Below, in pieces: positions 14,913-23,579 of a stretch of DNA of 37,799 nt. Below the pieces are notes generated by a model that had not been told where the DNA came from, made no database searches, and saw only the letters and a program-made list of their open reading frames with translations. Numbering within the stretch: the first letter of the stretch is position 1; each line of letters opens with the position of its first letter. The stretch covers positions 1 through 37,799 of the forward strand of contig NZ_FMID01000026.1 of the NCBI RefSeq assembly GCF_900095385.1. Reading direction: 5' to 3'. The stretch is from Methanoculleus chikugoensis (GTDB lineage Archaea; Halobacteriota; Methanomicrobia; Methanomicrobiales; Methanoculleaceae). The position numbers and the translations under genes were made by a program.

Positions 14913-16016
14913 TCAGTCGTCCCGGGCACCCCGGATGAACTCCTCGGTCATGTGCCAGGCCTCATCGTCCCGGAACTGCACCGGGGGGTGCTTCATGAAG
15001 TAGGCGGACGGTGATATGAGTGGCCCGCCGACACCCCTATCAAGGGCGAGCCTGCAGCACCGGATGGCATCGATGACGATCCCTGCGGAGTTGGGCGAGT
15101 CCTCGACGGAGAGGCGGAGGTCGAGGTGCATGGGAACGTCCCCGAAGAGCCGCCCTTCCATTCTGAGAAAGCAGACCTTGTTGTCCTTCTGCCAGCAGAC
15201 GTAGTCGCTCGGGCCGATGTGGATATCGTCGTCGTCGAGCGGCACTTCGAGGACCGACTGCACCGCTTCGGTCTTCGACGTCCTCTTCGAGGCGAGGCGG
15301 TCCCGGTTGAGCATGTTGAGAAAGTCCGTGTTGCCGCCGGTGTTCAGCTGGTACGTCCGGTCGAGCCTCACTCCCCGCTGCCGGAAGAGGTTCGCGAGAA
15401 CGCGATGAGTGATCGTCGCGCCGAGCTGGGCCTTGACGTCGTCGCCGATGACCGGAAGGCCGCGTTCGCGAAATTTTGCCGCCCAGGCCGGATCGCTCGC
15501 GATGAAGACCGGCATGTTGTTGACGAGGCCGACGCCCGCCTCCAGCGCACAATCGGCATAGAACCGTGCGGCCTCCTCGGAGCCCACGGGAAGGTAGTTG
15601 AGCAGGATCTCGGCGCCTGAGTCCTCGAGTGTCCGGACGACGTCCTCGCGCGACGCCTCCTCCTCGTCGGCGAGCACGAACCTGCACTCCTCCCGATAAT
15701 CCTGCATGTGCCGGGGAAAACCGTCCAGCACCCGCCCCATCCGGACGGCGACACCGGTTCTCGGCAGTTCTCGGCAGAACGTCGTGGTGCAGTTCGGAGG
15801 GGAGAAGATGGCTTCCGAGACGTCTTTACCCACCTTCCTCGCATCGATGTCGAACGCCGCAGCCACCTCGATATCGGACGGCCGGTAGCCGGCGAGATCC
15901 CAGTGCATCAGCCCGATTGCGTCCTTCTCGCTCTTCCCCCGGTAGTATTCGATCCCCTGTAACAGCGAACTGGCACAGTTCCCGACGCCCACGATTGCAA
16001 TCCTGATCGAGTCCAC
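14913..16016 (-). CDS. ino1: myo-Inositol-1-phosphate synthase
   Basis: It converts glucose-6-phosphate to inositol-1-phosphate for archaeal inositol lipids or solutes. The protein is 367 residues with an N-terminal NAD motif GVGNCASSLLQG (about 10-21). Further family signatures are NYLPVGSEEA, NNMPVFIASDP, GDDVKAQLGATITHR, LNTGGNTDFLNM and SPNSAGIVIDAIR. The start is a GTG (16014-16016) preceded by a G-rich ribosome-binding site. A long leader of about 100 bases carries interleaved complementary segments (16085-16113). The IMPase gene at 8668 could supply the next step. Confidence 0.95.
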   Translation of the reverse strand: MDSIRIAIVGVGNCASSLLQGIEYYRGKSEKDAIGLMHWDLAGYRPSDIEVAAAFDIDARKVGKDVSEAIFSPPNCTTTFCRELPRTGVAVRMGRVLDGFPRHMQDYREECRFVLADEEEASREDVVRTLEDSGAEILLNYLPVGSEEAARFYADCALEAGVGLVNNMPVFIASDPAWAAKFRERGLPVIGDDVKAQLGATITHRVLANLFRQRGVRLDRTYQLNTGGNTDFLNMLNRDRLASKRTSKTEAVQSVLEVPLDDDDIHIGPSDYVCWQKDNKVCFLRMEGRLFGDVPMHLDLRLSVEDSPNSAGIVIDAIRCCRLALDRGVGGPLISPSAYFMKHPPVQFRDDEAWHMTEEFIRGARDD

Positions 16017-16084
16017 GACAGCCCCCCGATAGATCCGGTACGCGCCCGGAACACCCCTTTTTTGGCGGGTGCGCCGGGCGCAGA

Positions 16085-16113
16085 TTGAGACGATGCAACC
16101 CTCTCAAGGTTGC
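16085..16113 (-). promoter_or_regulatory. Alternative hairpins or pseudoknot in the ino1 leader
   Basis: GCAACC (16095-16100) pairs with GGTTGC (16108-16113), and TTGAGA (16085-16090) pairs with TCTCAA (16102-16107). The two stems interleave, so the RNA can form a compact pseudoknot or two mutually exclusive hairpins. On the minus strand a TATA-like element (CTTATATTT, 16139-16147) would start transcription just upstream of it. A regulatory leader is inferred. Confidence 0.45.
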
Positions 16114-16340
16114 GTTTTTGGGTATACTACGGAGCGGGAAATATAAGGGTATGGTTCGGGAAGCACCGGATGACCATGGATGATCTCTGCAGGCCCGGCG
16201 GCGTTCCGTGCGGCCCGGCCGCCGGCCGTACCTGCCTGGTGCGTGCGGATAGGCGGTATGACGACCGCATATAACCAGGGCACAGCATGGGGGACGACTG
16301 CTTGCGGTTCCCGCTCGCGGCAGGGTCCACGCTCCGCAAC

Positions 16341-16388
16341 GTTTTATTACCTTCATGCATCCATACCGGCGTAATCCTGTTCAGGAGG
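16341..16388 (+). promoter_or_regulatory. fae promoter and ribosome-binding site
   Basis: TTTTATTA at 16342-16349 is a good TATA box. A strong AGGAGGT at 16383-16389 precedes the ATG at 16398. The strength of both signals suits a highly expressed enzyme. Confidence 0.55.
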
Positions 16389-16397
16389 TATCAGACT

Positions 16398-16901
16398 ATG
16401 GTTGATTTCGAACATGCACTCATCGGAGAAGCGCTCGTCGGCGAAGGGCCGGAGGTTGCCCACGTCGATCTGGTCATCGGGAGGAAAGGGAGCAGCGTGG
16501 AGCAGGCATTCGTCACGGCGCTCGCATCTCCTGCACGGGGGCACACCCCGCTCCTTGCCGTGCTCACCCCGAATATTCCGGCAAAGCCCCCGACGCTGAT
16601 GGTTAACAAAGTCACGATCAAGAATGCGGGCCAGGCTCTCCTGATCTTCGGCCCGGCCCAGGCCGCCGTCGCGAAGGCGGTGGTGGACAGTGTCGCGGAG
16701 GGCATCATCCCGGAGGCGGAGGCTGATAACCTGCTGATCATAGCATCGATCTTCATCGAGTGGGATGCGGCGGAGAAGAAGAAGATCTACGACTGGAACT
16801 ACGAGGCGACAAAGACCGCCATCCGCCGGGCTGTCAAAGGCGAACCGGCGGTTGCCGAGGTGCTTGCACAGAAGGATACGGCGAAGCATCCCTTTGCGTG
16901 A
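16398..16901 (+). CDS. fae: Formaldehyde-activating enzyme
   Basis: It condenses formaldehyde with tetrahydromethanopterin to methylene-H4MPT. The protein is 167 residues, the usual length of stand-alone Fae. It shows the conserved N-terminal GEALVGEGPEVAHVDL, with the catalytic-site histidine, plus TPNIPAKPPTLMVNKVTIKN and GPAQAAVAKAVVDSV. There is no fusion to hexulose-phosphate synthase, unlike some archaeal homologues. In a methanogen it likely detoxifies formaldehyde or feeds it into C1 metabolism. The start follows an AGGAGGT box. Confidence 0.96.
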   Translation: MVDFEHALIGEALVGEGPEVAHVDLVIGRKGSSVEQAFVTALASPARGHTPLLAVLTPNIPAKPPTLMVNKVTIKNAGQALLIFGPAQAAVAKAVVDSVAEGIIPEAEADNLLIIASIFIEWDAAEKKKIYDWNYEATKTAIRRAVKGEPAVAEVLAQKDTAKHPFA

Positions 16902-16974
16902 TGCGACGGTACGACCGGGATCCGGGGTCTATGGAACCGGTTCACCCGGCCGGTCCGGGTTTGCGGGATAACCG

Positions 16975-18387
16975 TTACCCCCGGGTTCGCGGCCGCCCGA
17001 CCCATCGAAAGACCGTGCGGAGAAGGCCCAGGAGGTTTGCAAGGTACGTCTCCTTTGCTTCGAGCCGTCGCAGGAACACGGCCTCTTCAGAGAGGAAGAG
17101 ATCTTTGAGGTGGCCGATGTCTGTCTTTGGGGAGTAGAAGAGGTAGATCGGAATGCCTGCCAGGATGACCAGAACCCCTGCGATCTTATCGAAGGTTGTG
17201 GTTGAGGAGAGAAGGAAAAGGCAGATGGCGATGCCTGCAAGGGGGAGGAGGTGCTGCCCGCGGAGGTTTGCGCCGTCGTCTCTCCGGAGGACGATGAGGG
17301 CAAAGCAGGTGAGCAGGAACGAGAATGCGAGGTTGAGGACGGCGAAGGATATCAGCCCGGAGAGGTTCCCGACGTTGGAGAGGATGAACGCGATAGCGCC
17401 CTGGGCGATAAGGATCACGTAGGGCGTGCCGTAGCGCGGGTGGATCTTCGCGAATGCACGGGGAAAGAGGCCGTCTATCGCCATAGCATATGCAAGCCGG
17501 GCGCTGCCGAGCATCCCCGATTCGTCCGACCCGGAGACCGAGAAGAGGGCGCCGACCGTCATGATGAGCGCGCCTGCCGACCCGAAGAGGATGGTGCCGG
17601 CGGCGACGAGCGGGACGGTGCTTTGGTCGAGTTCGGTCCAGTTGATGAGCCCATAAAGCACGAAGTTCGTCAGGAGGTAGAAGAGGGAGACGATCAGCAT
17701 CCCGCTGACGATTGCACGGGGAATAGTCTTTTGCGGCTCCTGCACTTCGCCGGCCGGGAGCGTCCCGATCTCGAACCCGGCGTAGGCCCAGAAGATCAGG
17801 ACCAGCGCATGGGAGGCGTTATCGAGCCCGAGGGGGAGCAGCGGAGTGTAGTTCGCGATGACCGTCTCCGGCCGGACGAGGAAGACGCCGAGCCCCGCCA
17901 CGATGAGGAGGAGCAGGGGGGAGAGTTTGACGATCGTCAGAGCATCGTTCAGCCTCCCCGCGGCCCTGACGCCGACGATGTTGACGAATGTCAACGATCC
18001 GATGAAGAGTGCCTTGACGGCGACCCCTGCGGCCGGGGTGAGAGGGACGAGCGCCTGGAGGTAATTTACAAACGCGATCGCAAAGACCGGGAGGGCGAGG
18101 AGTTCCGCGATCCACATGCTCCAGCCGGTGAGGAACCCGTAAAAGTCGTCGAACGCCTCCGAGACGTAGGCGAACGGTCCGCCGACACGGGGGACGTAAT
18201 AACTGCAGTAGGCGAAGACTATCGCGATCGCTATGGCGAAGAGCCCGGCCACCGCCCAGAGGACGATCGAGAACGGGCCGACCAGGCCTGCGGTGAGCGC
18301 GGACGCGATGTAGATGTCGGCGCCGACGATCGCCCCGACGATGATGTTCGTCAGGTCGAACTGCGAGAGTTCCCTCTTTACTTCCAT
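16975..18387 (-). CDS. APC-superfamily amino acid permease
   Basis: This 470-residue protein with about 12 membrane helices begins with the APC-type segment FDLTNIIVGAIVGADIYIASAL (an unwound helix 1). Typical APC segments follow, including RVGGPFAYVSEAF and WAYAGFEIGTLPAGEVQEPQKTIPRAI. The C-terminal 50 residues are a soluble charged tail. Substrate specificity cannot be read; amino acids or polyamines are possible. A TATA-like CATTTATCG (minus strand, 18413-18421) lies about 30 bases upstream of the start, so the message is nearly leaderless. Confidence 0.88.
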   Translation of the reverse strand: MEVKRELSQFDLTNIIVGAIVGADIYIASALTAGLVGPFSIVLWAVAGLFAIAIAIVFAYCSYYVPRVGGPFAYVSEAFDDFYGFLTGWSMWIAELLALPVFAIAFVNYLQALVPLTPAAGVAVKALFIGSLTFVNIVGVRAAGRLNDALTIVKLSPLLLLIVAGLGVFLVRPETVIANYTPLLPLGLDNASHALVLIFWAYAGFEIGTLPAGEVQEPQKTIPRAIVSGMLIVSLFYLLTNFVLYGLINWTELDQSTVPLVAAGTILFGSAGALIMTVGALFSVSGSDESGMLGSARLAYAMAIDGLFPRAFAKIHPRYGTPYVILIAQGAIAFILSNVGNLSGLISFAVLNLAFSFLLTCFALIVLRRDDGANLRGQHLLPLAGIAICLFLLSSTTTFDKIAGVLVILAGIPIYLFYSPKTDIGHLKDLFLSEEAVFLRRLEAKETYLANLLGLLRTVFRWVGRPRTRG

Positions 18388-18828
18388 TACAGCGCGATGA
18401 GGGGGCGGTAGCGGCGATAAATGTTCCGCGCTTATCTTTAGGGGGTCAGTATCGTCGGATATTCAGGTAGGATCTCCTGCACTTCAGCCCCCCGAGGAGG
18501 AGGGGTGCTGTGGCTCTTCTGAAAAAAGGTTGCAAAACTCGTGCAGGTATGCCGGATGAAAAACCTGAAGAGGAAAGTGTCTCAGTGCGCCGACCGGGAC
18601 TCGAACCCGGGTTTAGGCGTTGGCAACGCCTAGTGATAACCACTACACTATCGGCGCACGCCTGTGCTTTCGCACTGTGTGCCTTACAACATGGGATTTT
18701 CAGGCTAATAAGGCTATCGAAGCGCGGTCCGAATCGGGCGGTGCCGCCCCGGCAGGATCGCGTGATGGGCGGTGTTTCCGGGCCCATGGCCGGCCTTGCG
18801 GGAGACCGATCACGTCGCTCTCGTGCAC
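18388..18828. other. Intergenic region holding tRNA-Gly
   Basis: It contains the APC gene promoter and tRNA-Gly (18586-18657). The flanking stretches 18422-18585 and 18658-18828 show no further gene or repeat that I can support. Confidence 0.5.
18586..18657 (-). tRNA. tRNA-Gly (GCC anticodon)
   Basis: The minus strand folds into a full cloverleaf. The acceptor is GCGCCGA paired with TCGGCGC, the D arm follows, and the anticodon stem AGGCG/CGCCT surrounds the loop TTGCCAA (anticodon GCC). The T arm is CCGGG-TTCGAGT-CCCGG. The discriminator is A and CCA is not encoded, as expected in archaea. No intron is present. Confidence 0.95.
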
Positions 18829-19518
18829 TTATCGGTGCCCGTGGTCGAGCGCCCGCCTGATGTTTCGGTTTGCAAGGATCCAGAGCCCCGGCGTCAGGAC
18901 CAGGATGAAGACGGCCATGGCGTAGGCGACGATCTCGGCGGAGAAGAGCAGGAAGTTGAAGACACCGTGCAGCACCATCCCGAGCACAAGCCCCTGAAGA
19001 ACGATCGCCGGTCGCCGTTCGGCGGCCGTGAACTTGGCCCTGCCGAGGGCGTAACCCCAGACGCCGGCAAAGAGCGCGTGCCCCGGAACCGAGAAGATCG
19101 CGCGGACGGCGATCGTGCCGAGGGCAAGCGCCGGCGATGTCAGGTATGCCGTAAAGACGTAGAGGACGTTCTCAAGCGTTGCGAGCCCGAGAGCGGCGGC
19201 TGCGGCGTAGACGATGCCGTCCATCGGTTCGTCGAACTCGGGGTTATGGTAGGCGAACCGGCGCACGACCGCAAACTTGCCGTACTCCTCGACGATGGGC
19301 GCGATAACGGCGCCCATGATCAGCGGGGATGCGATGAAGAGGCCGAAGAACCCCTCGACGAAGGCGACGGGAAACGTGACGAGGACGCCGAGGAGGAAGA
19401 TCTTCACGATCAGGGCCGCCGGTTCGGGCTCGAATTTATCCCTGCGGTAGAAGTACCACGCCCAGAACACCCCCGGCGCAAGCGCCAGGGCAAGGATCAC
19501 CAGCGGTTCGACGACCAT
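18829..19518 (-). CDS. PrsW-family intramembrane metalloprotease
   Basis: This 229-residue protein with about 7 membrane helices has the PrsW/CPBP-like active-site motifs inside helices: EE at 77-78 (VEEYGKF), EN at 116-117, H147 (SVPGHALFAG) and H184 (HGVFNFL). PrsW in Bacillus cleaves an anti-sigma factor; archaea lack sigma factors, so the target here is unknown. The start is an ATG at 19516-19518. It is followed by the polytopic membrane protein upstream on the same strand (119-base gap), so the two could be linked. Confidence 0.85.
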   Translation of the reverse strand: MVVEPLVILALALAPGVFWAWYFYRRDKFEPEPAALIVKIFLLGVLVTFPVAFVEGFFGLFIASPLIMGAVIAPIVEEYGKFAVVRRFAYHNPEFDEPMDGIVYAAAAALGLATLENVLYVFTAYLTSPALALGTIAVRAIFSVPGHALFAGVWGYALGRAKFTAAERRPAIVLQGLVLGMVLHGVFNFLLFSAEIVAYAMAVFILVLTPGLWILANRNIRRALDHGHR

Positions 19519-19637
19519 GCTGATCGGGATTCATGGTTTCAAAGTGGAAGAGTCTTTCTCTTCAACGGGCTGCCCTGCGTGACGATCATTGAGACGGACG
19601 AAAATGCCGTTGCCTTCGTTCTCGGTCTAAAAAGAGG

Positions 19638-20582
19638 TTATTCGGGGAGGAGACGGCACCCCGGGGCGAGCCCCTCGAGCACCAGCAGCCCGTAGTACCG
19701 GAAGAACGTGACGAACGGCACCGCGATCAGGAGCGCCACCGGGACGGCGATGACGAGGTAGGGGATGAGGAGCGCGAGGAGCAGCACAATATTCGCCTGG
19801 ATTGCGGCGAGAAGCACGATCCCGACGAGGATGAACGGTATCGCGATGATCACCATTGCAAGGATGACCAGGACTGCCTGCACGATCGCGGCGATGAGGC
19901 CGAGCACGAGCCTGGTGACGATGTAGACGAGGGTCTGCATGACGTTGTTCGATATCGTCCCGAAAAGCCGACGCCAGCCCTCGATGACCCCGCAGTCCTC
20001 GTGGATCATGATCGGGACGACGAAGTCGTTGGTCAGGAGGAAGATGATTCCGAAGAGGAGGGCTGCAACCAGGATGAACGGAATGAAGACCAGGATGAAT
20101 GCAGCACCGCCGACACCCGACCCCCCGATCCCGACGAGCATGAGGATGAGCGCCATCATGGCGAGGATCAGGATCAGCGTGAGGCCGACCTGGAAGAGGA
20201 AGAGCCGGACCCCTTTTCCGAGCCGTTCTCCGAAGAAGGGCCTGATATGGATATCACCCGTCCGGAGCATGTCGACGAAGACGAACTGCATCACCGTTCC
20301 GATAATCCACCAGATGAGAGCGATCACAAGCACGATGAGGATAAACGCCACGATGAGCGGCGCGATATCGGGGAGGGACTCCACGACGCCCGGGGGGAGG
20401 TCGCCTTCTTCGAAGGTATATCCGGAGGTGTTCGGGAAACTTACGCCCCCTCCCACGAAGAGCGCAATCAGGGCCAGGCGGAGCCAGACATCCCACCTGA
20501 TCGGCCAGAGCAGGCTTTTGGTGCGCTGAAAGGCGCCGTCCAGTCTGCTGAATGCATACATATCTTCAGCCATATCACTCAC
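19638..20582 (-). CDS. Polytopic membrane protein, function unknown (DUF7544-like)
   Basis: This 314-residue protein has an N-terminal soluble segment (DAFQRTKSLLWPIRWDVWLRLALIALF), then about six or seven membrane helices rich in Ile, Leu and Val. A central NDFVVPIMIHEDCGVIEGWRRLFGTI segment is typical of archaeal membrane proteins of this type, with no assigned activity. The start could be residue 1, 4 or 8, all methionines. A T-run on the minus strand at 19629-19633, right after the stop, is a likely terminator. Confidence 0.72.
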   Translation of the reverse strand: MSDMAEDMYAFSRLDGAFQRTKSLLWPIRWDVWLRLALIALFVGGGVSFPNTSGYTFEEGDLPPGVVESLPDIAPLIVAFILIVLVIALIWWIIGTVMQFVFVDMLRTGDIHIRPFFGERLGKGVRLFLFQVGLTLILILAMMALILMLVGIGGSGVGGAAFILVFIPFILVAALLFGIIFLLTNDFVVPIMIHEDCGVIEGWRRLFGTISNNVMQTLVYIVTRLVLGLIAAIVQAVLVILAMVIIAIPFILVGIVLLAAIQANIVLLLALLIPYLVIAVPVALLIAVPFVTFFRYYGLLVLEGLAPGCRLLPE

Positions 20583-20689
20583 GTAGAAGATGATCTTCGT
20601 CTCATTAATACCTTGTTTAGGTAAACGGATCCCGGTGATCCGGCCGCGCGTCGCATGCTCACGGGTTTTTGAGGGAACCTGTTTTTCAA

Positions 20690-20699
20690 CACCTTAATG
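20690..20699 (+). promoter_or_regulatory. TATA-like promoter of the tetrapyrrole operon
   Basis: CACCTTAATG lies about 30 bases upstream of the first start codon at 20727. No Shine-Dalgarno precedes that codon, so the operon message is probably leaderless. Confidence 0.4.
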
Positions 20700-20726
20700 T
20701 AGTCCGTTCACCACACTATAGAACGA

Positions 20727-21353
20727 ATGATCCCTCTCATGCTTGACCTGACGGCCAGGAGGGTGCTTATATTCGGCGGAGGCGACGTCGGTGCCCGAAA
20801 GGCTGCGTTCTTTGAGCATGAGGCGGAGGTGACGGTGGTCAGCCGTTCGTTCTCGCCGGACCTCGACGGTCTCGCGATTCGGCGGCAGGAGGCCGATCTC
20901 TCGGCTCTCCCGGACGAGGCGCTCCGGGGCTTTCTTTCGGGTGCGTTCCTCGCAGTAGCCGCGACGCCGGACTCAGCTCTCAACGACCGTATCGGAAGGC
21001 TCTGCGCTGAGGCCGGTGTTCTCTTCAACAACGCCGCAGGCGAGCCCGGGGACGTCACCATCCCTTCGGTCGTCCGGGGCAGCCGCTTCCTCGTTGCGAT
21101 CAGCACCCGCGGAAAGAGCCCCGCTGTTTCGCGGTACCTCCGCATGAGGCTCGAGGCGGATTACGCAGACCTCGATAGGATGATCGAGCTGCAGGAGGAG
21201 ATCCGTCAGGTGCTCCGGGAGACCGAACCGGTGCAGGGAGAGCGGGCCCGCATCCTCTGGGAGATCCTCTCCGACGACGAGATCCGGGTGGCGCTCGCCA
21301 CTGACTACAGCCAGGCACGCGCACTGGCTATCGAGAGGTACCTGCATGCCTGA
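20727..21353 (+). CDS. Precorrin-2 dehydrogenase / sirohydrochlorin ferrochelatase-type protein (Met8/CysG-N)
   Basis: It oxidises precorrin-2 to sirohydrochlorin with NAD. The 208-residue protein opens with MIPLMLDLTARRVLIFGGGDVGARKAAFF, the NAD-binding GGGXVGXRK motif of the family. It also has NNAAGEPGDVTIPSVVRG and ISTRGKSPAVSRYLR. The length matches the stand-alone N-terminal module of CysG. It is the first gene of the operon and overlaps hemA by 8 bases. Sirohydrochlorin is the branch point to F430, cobamides and siroheme-based heme. Confidence 0.93.
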   Translation: MIPLMLDLTARRVLIFGGGDVGARKAAFFEHEAEVTVVSRSFSPDLDGLAIRRQEADLSALPDEALRGFLSGAFLAVAATPDSALNDRIGRLCAEAGVLFNNAAGEPGDVTIPSVVRGSRFLVAISTRGKSPAVSRYLRMRLEADYADLDRMIELQEEIRQVLRETEPVQGERARILWEILSDDEIRVALATDYSQARALAIERYLHA

Positions 21354-22617
21354 ACCGCTCGCCATCCCCCTCGCGCTCGCGGGCGTCAGCCACCACACCG
21401 CGGATATCGCCACGCTCGAGGCGTTCCGGTTCCCCGATGAGGCGGCGTTCCTCCGCGAGGCACGGGAGCGATTCCGGGGCGCGCTCCTCCTCCAGACCTG
21501 CAACCGCGTCGAAGTGCTGGTGCAGGGTGACGCACGGAGCCTTGAAGAGTTCCTGCAGGAGAAGGGCAGGCACGGCTTTACGGTCATCGAGGGCGAGGCT
21601 GTGCCCCGCCACCTCCTGGAACTGGCTGCAGGGATCGACTCGCTGATCGTCGGCGAGGACCAGATCCTCGGGCAGCTCAAGCAGGCGCTCGCGGCCGCGG
21701 AGGCGGCCGGAACCTGTTGCAGCGCCATCGGGCTCTGCATCAAGAAGGCGGTGCACGTGGGAGTCCGTGTCCGGCGGCAGACACAGATAAACCGGGGAGC
21801 GGTTTCCGTCGGTTCCGCGGCCGTGACGCTTGCGGAGAACTTCCTCGGCACCCTCAGCGACCGGCACATCCTGGTCGTCGGGAGCGGGGAGATGGGCGTT
21901 TTGGTGGCGCAGGCGCTCGCCGCGAGGGATCTCACCGCCATCTACGTCGCCAACAGGACATACGAGCGCGCGGTGATGCTTGCGGATAAGATCGGGGGGC
22001 GCGCGGTCAACTTCAAGGACCTCTACCGCTACGTCGCGCTCTCCGACGTCGTCATCTCCTGCACCGCCGCGCCGCATCCGGTCATCCGGACGGAGGATAT
22101 CCGGACGGTGATGGAGGAGCGGTTCTGGCCGCTCGATAAGCACCCCCGCCACCTGATTCTCATCGACATCGCCCAGCCCCGTGACGTCGAGGACGGCGTG
22201 CGGTCGATCGAAGGCGTGCACCTCTTCACCATCGACGACCTGAGAACCATCAACGACGCCGCCATGGACTCCCGGAGGAGCGAGGCGGACCGCGCACGGG
22301 GGATCATCGACGAGGAGACCGACCACTTCATCCGGCTCCTCCGCCGGACGGCGGCCGACGAGACGCTCGCTCTCCTCTACACCTGGGCGGAGTCGATCCG
22401 GGCGCGTGAACGCGACCGGGCGCTCGCACGCCTGGGGGAGACGGACGACCGCACAGGGGAGGTCCTCGACGATCTCTCGCGTGTGCTCACGAAGAGACTC
22501 CTCTCGGACGTGACGACGGCCATCCGCGCGAGTGCTGAGCGCGGGGATACCATGACAGCAGAGGCCCTGATGAGGGCGATTACCCGGGGAGAAACATGTT
22601 TCCAGAACGAAGAATGA
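21346..22617 (+). CDS. hemA: Glutamyl-tRNA reductase
   Basis: It reduces glutamyl-tRNA to glutamate-1-semialdehyde, the first committed step of tetrapyrrole synthesis. The 423-residue protein has the catalytic Cys52 in LLLQTCNRVE, then RRQTQINRGAVSVGSAAVTLAE, an NADPH domain (VVGSGEMGVLVAQALAA) and a C-terminal helical dimerisation domain. Both ends overlap neighbouring genes (8 and 22 bases). Confidence 0.97.
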   Translation: MPEPLAIPLALAGVSHHTADIATLEAFRFPDEAAFLREARERFRGALLLQTCNRVEVLVQGDARSLEEFLQEKGRHGFTVIEGEAVPRHLLELAAGIDSLIVGEDQILGQLKQALAAAEAAGTCCSAIGLCIKKAVHVGVRVRRQTQINRGAVSVGSAAVTLAENFLGTLSDRHILVVGSGEMGVLVAQALAARDLTAIYVANRTYERAVMLADKIGGRAVNFKDLYRYVALSDVVISCTAAPHPVIRTEDIRTVMEERFWPLDKHPRHLILIDIAQPRDVEDGVRSIEGVHLFTIDDLRTINDAAMDSRRSEADRARGIIDEETDHFIRLLRRTAADETLALLYTWAESIRARERDRALARLGETDDRTGEVLDDLSRVLTKRLLSDVTTAIRASAERGDTMTAEALMRAITRGETCFQNEE

Positions 22618-23579
22618 GACGGATGCGGCGGCGGATTGTCCAGCCGCTCCTCCGCGAAACCGAACTTCGCAAGACCGACCTCATCGCGCCGGTCTTCGTG
22701 GACGAATCGATCGATGCGCCGGTTCCAATCGCCTCGATGCCGGGGCAGTTCCGCCGCCCGGTGGACGGCGTCGCCGGCTACTGCGAGCGCCTCCGGGACG
22801 CCGGCATCCGGGCGGTGCTCCTCTTCGGGGTTCCGGCCGCGAAAGACGGCGAGGCAACTGAGGCATACGCGGCGGACGGCGTCGTCCAGCGTGCCGTCCG
22901 GAAGATCAAGGAACGACTTCCGCAGATGGTGGTCGTGACCGACGTCTGCGCCTGCGAGTACACCGACCACGGCCACTGCGGCATCGTCGGAGAGACCGCC
23001 GACGGCCCCGACCTCTTGAACGACCCCTCGCTTGAACTGATGGCGCAGATATCCGTCTCCCACGCGGAGAGCGGCGCCGATATCGTCGCGCCGTCGTGCA
23101 TGCTCGACGGGATGGTTCGGACGATTCGGCAGGCCCTCGACGCCGCCGGATTCCAGGACGTCCTGATCATGTCCTACTCCTCGAAGTTCGCGAGCGCTCT
23201 CTACGGGCCGTTCCGCGACGCGGCGGACTCGGGGTTCAGTTTCGGGGACCGGACGACCTACCAGATCTGCCCGGGCAACGCCCGCGAGGCGGTGATGGAG
23301 TCGGAGCTCGATGTGGCCGAAGGGGCGGATATCCTGATGGTCAAGCCGGCCGGCGCCTATCTCGACATCCTCGCGACCGTCACAGGGTTCGGGCTGCCGG
23401 TCGCGGCCTACCAGGTCAGCGGGGAGTACGCGATGATCAAGGCCGCCGCCGAGCGCGGGTGGCTGGACGAGCGGGCGGTCGCTATCGAGACCCTCACCGC
23501 GATCAAGCGGGCCGGGGCCGCCCTGATCGTCACCTACTTTGCAGAAGACGCGGCGGGGTGGCTCGATGAAGAGCAGTGA
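22596..23579 (+). CDS. hemB: Porphobilinogen synthase (delta-aminolevulinate dehydratase)
   Basis: It joins two aminolevulinate molecules to porphobilinogen. The 327-residue protein carries the cysteine-rich zinc site [15 protein letters not shown], so this is a zinc-type enzyme. The Schiff-base lysines lie in [19 protein letters not shown] and [11 protein letters not shown]. The N-terminus [13 protein letters not shown] fits the family and follows GGGGAG, so I keep the first ATG over the one at 22614. It overlaps hemA by 22 bases and hemL by 14. Confidence 0.97.
   Translation: MFPERRMRRMRRRIVQPLLRETELRKTDLIAPVFVDESIDAPVPIASMPGQFRRPVDGVAGYCERLRDAGIRAVLLFGVPAAKDGEATEAYAADGVVQRAVRKIKERLPQMVVVTDVCACEYTDHGHCGIVGETADGPDLLNDPSLELMAQISVSHAESGADIVAPSCMLDGMVRTIRQALDAAGFQDVLIMSYSSKFASALYGPFRDAADSGFSFGDRTTYQICPGNAREAVMESELDVAEGADILMVKPAGAYLDILATVTGFGLPVAAYQVSGEYAMIKAAAERGWLDERAVAIETLTAIKRAGAALIVTYFAEDAAGWLDEEQ

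Larger units (their letters stand above)
16017..16397. other. Divergent intergenic region between ino1 and fae
   Basis: It holds the ino1 leader structure (16085-16113), a TATA-like AAATATAAG (16139-16147, usable on either strand), and the fae promoter and ribosome-binding site (16341-16388). I see no convincing gene in 16150-16340. Confidence 0.5.

Noticed and set aside
16095-16119. GCAACC/GGTTGC hairpin followed by GTTTTT as a plus-strand terminator
   Set aside because: No plus-strand gene ends upstream of it; the gene there (ino1) runs on the minus strand, so a leader structure is the better explanation.
16174-16374. Short plus-strand frames between ino1 and fae
   Set aside because: Start signals are poor, and the sequence includes the fae promoter. 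Nothing resembles a known small protein.
17251-18411. 386-codon plus-strand frame opposite the APC permease
   Set aside because: Charged low-complexity antisense shadow. The minus-strand frame has clear permease helices and motifs.
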